64,000 nucleotides of DNA from Hydrangea macrophylla. Taxonomy: Eukaryota > Streptophyta > Magnoliopsida > Cornales > Hydrangeaceae. The stretch covers positions 109,521,580-109,585,579 of the forward strand of contig CM066983.1 of assembly GCA_033977485.1 (NCBI GenBank). Reading direction: 5' to 3'. Below are positions 59,109-64,000 of this stretch, in pieces. The notes under the pieces are model-generated. The model searched no databases, was not told where the DNA came from, and was given only the letters and a program-made list of their open reading frames with translations. The stretch's first letter is position 1, and the number at the start of each line of letters is the position of its first letter. The position numbers and the translations under genes are program-made.

Positions 59109-59210
59109 TTGACCAATTTCTCACATTCAATAACACAATTTAATCCTTGGAGACGCACCAATCTTCCATCATTGGGAAGAGAAATAAAAAAAAAAATTCA
59201 TCGGAAAAAA

Positions 59211-62200
59211 ATGGCGACGCAGTGTGCATGGACTCGACTGTGTCTCTTTTTCTTCGTTTGTTCTGTCATTTTTCTTCCTTGCCACATTGAAGCAACATTG
59301 AAAAAGTATCAGTTTGATGTGGGTTCTAACTTTTATTTTATCAGTTTTTTTTTTACGCGGCATTGAAAATCGGTTTGATGTGGGTTCTTACATTCATTTT
59401 TATCAGTTATTTATTTATTTATTATTATTATTTTATTTTCAATTGTTTGTGCATGAAAACAGTTCACAAAAAATTGGAAAAAAGGGAAAATTTACGGAAT
59501 CATTCCACTTCCCAATGGTTTTTTTTTTTGGGAAAACAAAAATATAAAATTGTTACAAATAATTTTCATTTTTGCACCTCAGATTCAAGTGAAGAATGTG
59601 AGCAGATTGTGCAATGCAAAGCCCATTGTTACAGTAAATGGGATGTTTCCAGGGCCAACCATCTATGTTAGGGAAGGAGATCAAGTTCTTATCAATGTCA
59701 CCAACCATGCACAGTACAACATGTCCATTCACTGGTAAGTTAGGACCTGTTTGGAAATGCCTAAAACAGAGTCAGCTTCAGCACTATTCTTACATTTTCC
59801 TGGTTTCTACAAAAACCCGGTATAAGTTGGTTTGCAAAAGAAACAATTCTTAGGTTACTTTTAAGTCAGACACTGACTCCTGTGTAGCCAAAAAGCACCT
59901 ACACTAACAATAAACTGTTTTTTTTTTCGAAAAAGGTTAATCAAAACAATAAACTATTTAGACATATATGCGCACAAACGGAAACAACTTCTGTGCTGTT
60001 ATTTCAGTGCAGTTCATACTGTGCCCCTCACAGTTGAACAGTAAAACTAGGCAGTTTTTAAACTGCTTTTACAAAAAAGCTGTTTTACTGTTCAAACTGT
60101 GACAGACACAGTTTAAACTTCACTGAAATATCAACACAGAAGTGTTTCCCGCACATATACACCCACACAAACATATTTGTAGATATACATACTCATATGT
60201 ACGTATATGCATTTTGTACGAGTGAGCAGGCATGGTTTGAAACAATTCCGGAATGGCTGGGCAGATGGACCGGCATATATAACACAGTGTCCGATCAAGA
60301 CCGGGCAAAGCTATACCTACAATATCACAGTCACCGGTCAGCAAGGAACGCTATGGTGGCATGCACATATTTTGTGGCTAAGAGCAACAGTTTACGGTGC
60401 CTTTGTCATCATGCCGAAGGAAGGAACTCCATTTCCTTTCCCTCAACCCTACCAGGAAGAAAATATAATCTTAGGTCGCTACGACAAGAAGCGTAATTAT
60501 ACATATATAAATGCACATATATATAGTCTAACATGCATTTTTTTTTTCCATGCAGGAGAATGGTGGAACGCAGATGTTGAGACCATTGTCAACCAAGCTA
60601 ATAAATTAGGATTGCCACCACAAAGTTCAGATGCTCATACTATCAATGGAAAACCAGGGCCACTTTTCCCTTGTTCGGAGAAATGTAGAACTTTTTTTTT
60701 TTAAATTATATTTTCCTTCTCAAACAATAAAGTACTAAAAATATAATGAGAATGAACAGAACAAAGAAATTAACTAACTTAAGAGACCAGAATTCAACTT
60801 CACATTTTTCATTTTAGGCTCCATTTGGGCTACGGGCTAAGAAGCACTGATACGGACACGCGACACGGACACGACACGGATACGCTGATACGGCATTTCT
60901 AAAAAAAGCAGGATACGATACGTTGGGGACACGATTTTTGAAATATATTTTTTTGAAATATATGTTTACCATGTTTTATCAAAATTGGCATAAAAGCACA
61001 AAAATACTATGAAATTATCAAAAACAACAAAGCAAATGAATAAAATTCAAAAACATTTTCATTAATAAGTTAATAACATTCATCAACCAAGTGTCAAAGC
61101 ACATTGTCATTTGCTAACTACTAAGTAATGTATGCACTTGTCCCCTAAGTATGTTCATCTACATAAACCAAGTACCAAAAGATACCTGCTAACTTGTGTC
61201 CATTAGTATATGGTCCAAAAAATATATTTGTGATCATGAATTAAGTTCCAAAAAATACCGGCTAATTACTAAATAGTAACTAGTAGTACTATATATGTCC
61301 CAAAAAGATGTCCATCCACTCATTCTTCAATTGCCTCATCACCATCATCAATAAATATCGGGTCGTGTCGTTGTCGTTTTCTCTTTCGATTTGATACGAG
61401 AGCCAAAACAGAGTGTTGGTGCTCCATAGACCGTGGGTTACCCACCAATGGTGGATGAAATCAACATCTGCGTGAGTATCTGACACGTGTCCAAAGAGTG
61501 TCGGCTCAAGAAAAACTAACAAAAAATTCCGACACGAAATTTTGAGTATCTGACACGTGTCCAAAGAGTATCGGAGAGTGTCGGTGTCGGATACGTATCC
61601 GACACTGATACGTGGGGCAAAAGAGAGTGTCGGTGCTTCATAGGCTACGGGTTTAGGGAAGAAATAAAAACGAAAGGAGAAACAATAAAGAAAACTATTT
61701 CCCTATTGGTTTCGCTATATATTAAAACCTTTCAAAATATAATAGGAACTCAGGGGGGAAGGAAGATAAGTGACTTACAAAAATCAAATAATTTTTTTTT
61801 ACTTTTTACTATATTTTCTTTTCTTTCCTATTTTGCTCACTGATTATCTTATTAACCAAACAAATGAAACACTATATATCTCTACACCCTTACTCGAGAA
61901 GAAAAAAAAATCAAATATTTCCGCATGTGCTAATCATTTTCATATTGTCTAATTGAAGATACATTTGCAATGGAGGTTGAGTACGGAAAAACATACCTCT
62001 TGAGGATAATCAACGCTGCACTTAATGACGAGCTCTTCTTTGCCATAGCCGGACATAACATGACAGTTGTGGAGATAGATGCAGTGTACACTAAGCCCTT
62101 CACAACCCAAGCTCTCCTAATCGCACCCGGCCAAACCACAAGTGTCCTCCTTACAGCTGATCAGACCCCAAACCGGTACTTCATGGCCGCCAAGCCTTTC

Positions 62201-63202
62201 ATGGATGCCCCAATTCCTGTAGACAACAAAACTGCCACTGCAATTTTACAATATAAAGGCATACCAAACACATTTCTTCCAATATTACCCAAATTACCGG
62301 CTTCCAATGACTCTGCCTTTGCATTGAACTATAATGGCAAACTAAAAAGCCTTAACACTCCAAACTTTCCAGCAAATGTTCCTCTTCAGATTGATCGCCA
62401 TCTATTCTACACCATCGGATTAGGTCAAAACCCGTGTCCGACTTGCCTAAATGGGACTCAACTCACAGCTTCATTGAACAACATAACCTTTGTGATGCCT
62501 AAGATTGGGCTCTTGCAGGCTCATTACTTCAGCATTTCGGGGGTGTTCAGAACTGACTTCCCAGATCGGCCTCTCTCTCCGTTTAATTACACAGGTGCAC
62601 CACTTACGGCTAACCTTGGGACTATCTTGGGGACCAGACTCAGTAAGGTGGCTTTCAATTCAACGGTTGAGTTGGTATTACAAGATACGAATCTTCTAAC
62701 AGTAGAGTCGCATCCATTTCATCTCCATGGTTTCAATTTCTTCATAGTTGGGACTGGCATTGGAAATTTTGATCCTAAGAAGGACCCAACTAAATTTAAC
62801 TTAGTTGATCCTCCTGAGAGAAATACAGTCGGAGTTCCGACTGGAGGTTGGACCGCTATCAGGTTCAGAGCTGATAATCCAGGTAAATATTGTGGGGGTT
62901 CATATGTGTGTTGTGTGTGTGTGTGTGTGTAAAAATAACTATATGTGCATAAATGCCTTCAGGATTCACTTCCCAACATCCTATTCCTTACAAAAACTAT
63001 TCTAAATTAGCCACAAAAGTGTGCTATTGAATCTAAAGCAGTTTATTCATGGTATATATGCTTCTATGTAGGTGTCTGGTTCATGCATTGCCATCTGGAA
63101 CTCCATACTATGTGGGGGCTAAAGATGGCTTTTGTGGTTGAGAATGGGAAGTCACCAGAACAATCTGTTTTACCACCGCCAAGGGACCTTCCACCATGCT
63201 AG
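59211..63202 (+). CDS. LAC: Laccase (multicopper oxidase, EC 1.10.3.2), six exons, 562 aa
   Basis: Plant laccases oxidise phenolics such as monolignols in the cell wall while reducing O2 to water. Exons: 59211-59318, 59583-59734, 60230-60474, 60556-60684, 61959-62882, 63072-63202. They total 1689 nt with no stop, the usual family length. A signal peptide ends about residue 28 (hydrophobic [13 protein letters not shown]). Copper ligands are all present: HWH 86-88, HAH 131-133, HPFHLH 463-468 and HCHLELH 525-531, with T1 Cys526, His531 and axial Leu536. [12 protein letters not shown] (97-108) is a plant laccase hallmark. Several N-glycosylation sites are present. Exon 5 carries a miR397-type site. 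Intron 4 holds a hAT, intron 3 is only 81 nt and stop-free, and the intron 1 donor region is duplicated. The subfamily (perhaps LAC7/14-like) is not settled. Confidence 0.96.
59300..59410 (+). repeat. Short tandem duplication over the exon 1/intron 1 border
   Basis: GTTTGATGTGGGTTCTAAC (59312-59330) recurs as GTTTGATGTGGGTTCTTAC (59373-59391). Similar CATTGAAAA text lies before both and TTTTATCAGTT after both. The second copy duplicates the 5' splice site inside intron 1. Confidence 0.85.
60837..61643. mobile_element. hAT element in laccase intron 4 (807 bp)
   Basis: The ends CTAAGAAGCACTGATAC and the inverse of GTGTCGGTGCTTCATAG match closely. The eight-base duplication GCTACGGG is perfect at 60829-60836 and 61644-61651. 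The interior is rich in GACACG and GATACG motifs and repeats TCTGACACGTGTCCAAAGAG twice (near 61480 and 61548). No transposase was found, so it is non-autonomous. Confidence 0.9.
62008..62028 (+). promoter_or_regulatory. miR397 target site in laccase exon 5
   Basis: The codons for IINAALND contain ATCAACGCTGCACTTAATGA (62009-62028). Against the complement of plant miR397a as I know it, this 21-base site differs at its first base (outside the seed) and at one C-to-T change that would give a G:U pair. miR397 control of laccases through this coding block is established in several plants. Cleavage here is inferred. Confidence 0.85.
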
Positions 63203-63540
63203 ATCTCGTGAAGCAAAGAAGAAATCAGGATTCTTTCTTAGCGTAGAGACGCTTTCTTGTGTGTTCCTTTTCAATTTAATTTGTATTCTCTTCAAAAGAA
63301 ATATTGTATAATGTGTTTGGCTGCAAAAGTTGCAGTTTCATTCTTTGGGGATGAGATATCCATGATTCTGTTGCCTTCAGATTATTTTGAGGTCAATATA
63401 TGTGAACCATTAATATGTGAAATACAAATATTGGATAAATGAAGTTATTACAAATTGTACTTTGAATAAGATATCCATATGCAAAAATGGATCTTGATTT
63501 CATTCTTCTTTCCTCCTCCCATTTGTAGAAGTTTGATAAT
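63203..63540 (+). other. Laccase 3' untranslated and downstream region
   Basis: AT-rich sequence following the stop codon. No clear polyadenylation hexamer can be chosen and no other gene is seen. Confidence 0.5.
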
Positions 63541-63569
63541 GAAATGCAGCAATTTGCAAAGGGAAATAG

Positions 63570-63950
63570 AATGAATTACCAATGAAGGCAATTACAACCT
63601 ACCATCTTAACAACAAATACAGCAGAATTAAACAGTAAAAACGATTAAAGGACAAAACAGAAGAGAATGCATACGAATACCATTGTCTTGTTAGTTTCAA
63701 CTTTCAAAACTCAATTACCCAACTGACGATTTTGATTATTGTCGTGAAATAGAATGAATAACTAATAAACTGAATTATGAATTACCATCTAAACAACAAC
63801 ATAGAAGAATTAAATACGTAAAAAAAAAAATACGCATAGAACGGAAAAATCTAAAAAGAGAGACTGCATACAAATACCATTGTCCTCTTAGTTTGAGCTT
63901 TCAACTCTCATTTACCCAACTCACGATTTTTATGAATTCGTGGTCCATTC
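63570..63950. repeat. Diverged tandem duplication, about 195 bp period
   Basis: GAATGCATACGAATACCATTG (63666) and GACTGCATACAAATACCATTG (63862) head matching stretches that both continue through TTAGTTT, CTTTCAA, TTACCCAACT and ACGATTTT. The upstream parts (ATTACCATCT, AACAACAA) also match. It has no coding potential. Confidence 0.75.
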
Positions 63951-64000
63951 TCAGATGAAGCCGGTGCCTTTAAGTTGCGAAGCTTTGATTCTTTAGAGTT

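Noticed and set aside
60207..60704. Independent 165-codon gene
   Set aside because: It is laccase exon 3, the stop-free intron 3 and exon 4 read through.
61289..61564. Minus-strand 91-codon ORF in laccase intron 4
   Set aside because: It lies wholly inside the non-autonomous hAT element and shows no transposase motif.

Overview
This window is a piece of a plant nuclear chromosome, almost certainly a eudicot. It is AT-rich, has intron-split genes with GT-AG junctions, and is dominated by LTR retrotransposons, MITEs and microsatellites. No bacterial, plastid or mitochondrial gene content was seen. Only two host genes are convincing, both on the + strand. The first is a seven-exon LOG-type cytokinin-activating phosphoribohydrolase (34526-39847, 218 aa). 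The second is a six-exon multicopper laccase (59211-63202, 562 aa) with a miR397-type target site and a lignin-type AC promoter element. Both reading frames were followed exon by exon and close without a stop or frameshift.

Layout. 1-7279: a young minus-strand Ty3/gypsy chromovirus (Tekay/Del-like). Its visible LTR copies look identical, but gag and the protease active site are deleted. 7280-7860: the tail of an older related LTR that it landed in. 8853-11661: a + strand solo LTR of the same family. 11758-15271: MITEs and a long-inverted-repeat element carrying a possible captured ORF. 16218-33963: a deeply nested mobile-element stack. A probable outer hAT remnant contains a hAT with TSD GGTATAAG. 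That contains a solo LTR (TSD AAAAC), then a full-length but decayed gypsy element (TSD TAAGA). Two further solo LTRs (TSDs GACAT and GTCAT) sit in its 5' LTR.

34275-39847: the LOG gene, with an Au-like SINE in intron 3 and long homopolymers in introns 1 and 6. 40243-53850: gene-poor DNA holding small DNA transposons, a palindrome-rich repeat array, a 674-bp solo LTR (TSD GCATA), a Cassandra-type solo LTR carrying 5S rRNA sequence (TSD GCGCC), a hAT MITE, a Stowaway and a Tourist MITE. 54031-56996: a MULE-like element split by a solo LTR (TSD TATAA). 59072-63202: the laccase gene with a hAT inside intron 4. 63203-64000: no gene, but a diverged tandem duplication.

The two genes are not an operon or an obvious functional pair: LOG activates cytokinins in the cytosol and nucleus, while the laccase is secreted to the cell wall. 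The most unusual signals are the CARTCGAYTG palindrome arrays shared by two LTR families, the depth of the nest, and an 81-nt stop-free laccase intron. All calls come from reading the sequence. No database search, alignment program or expression data was used.
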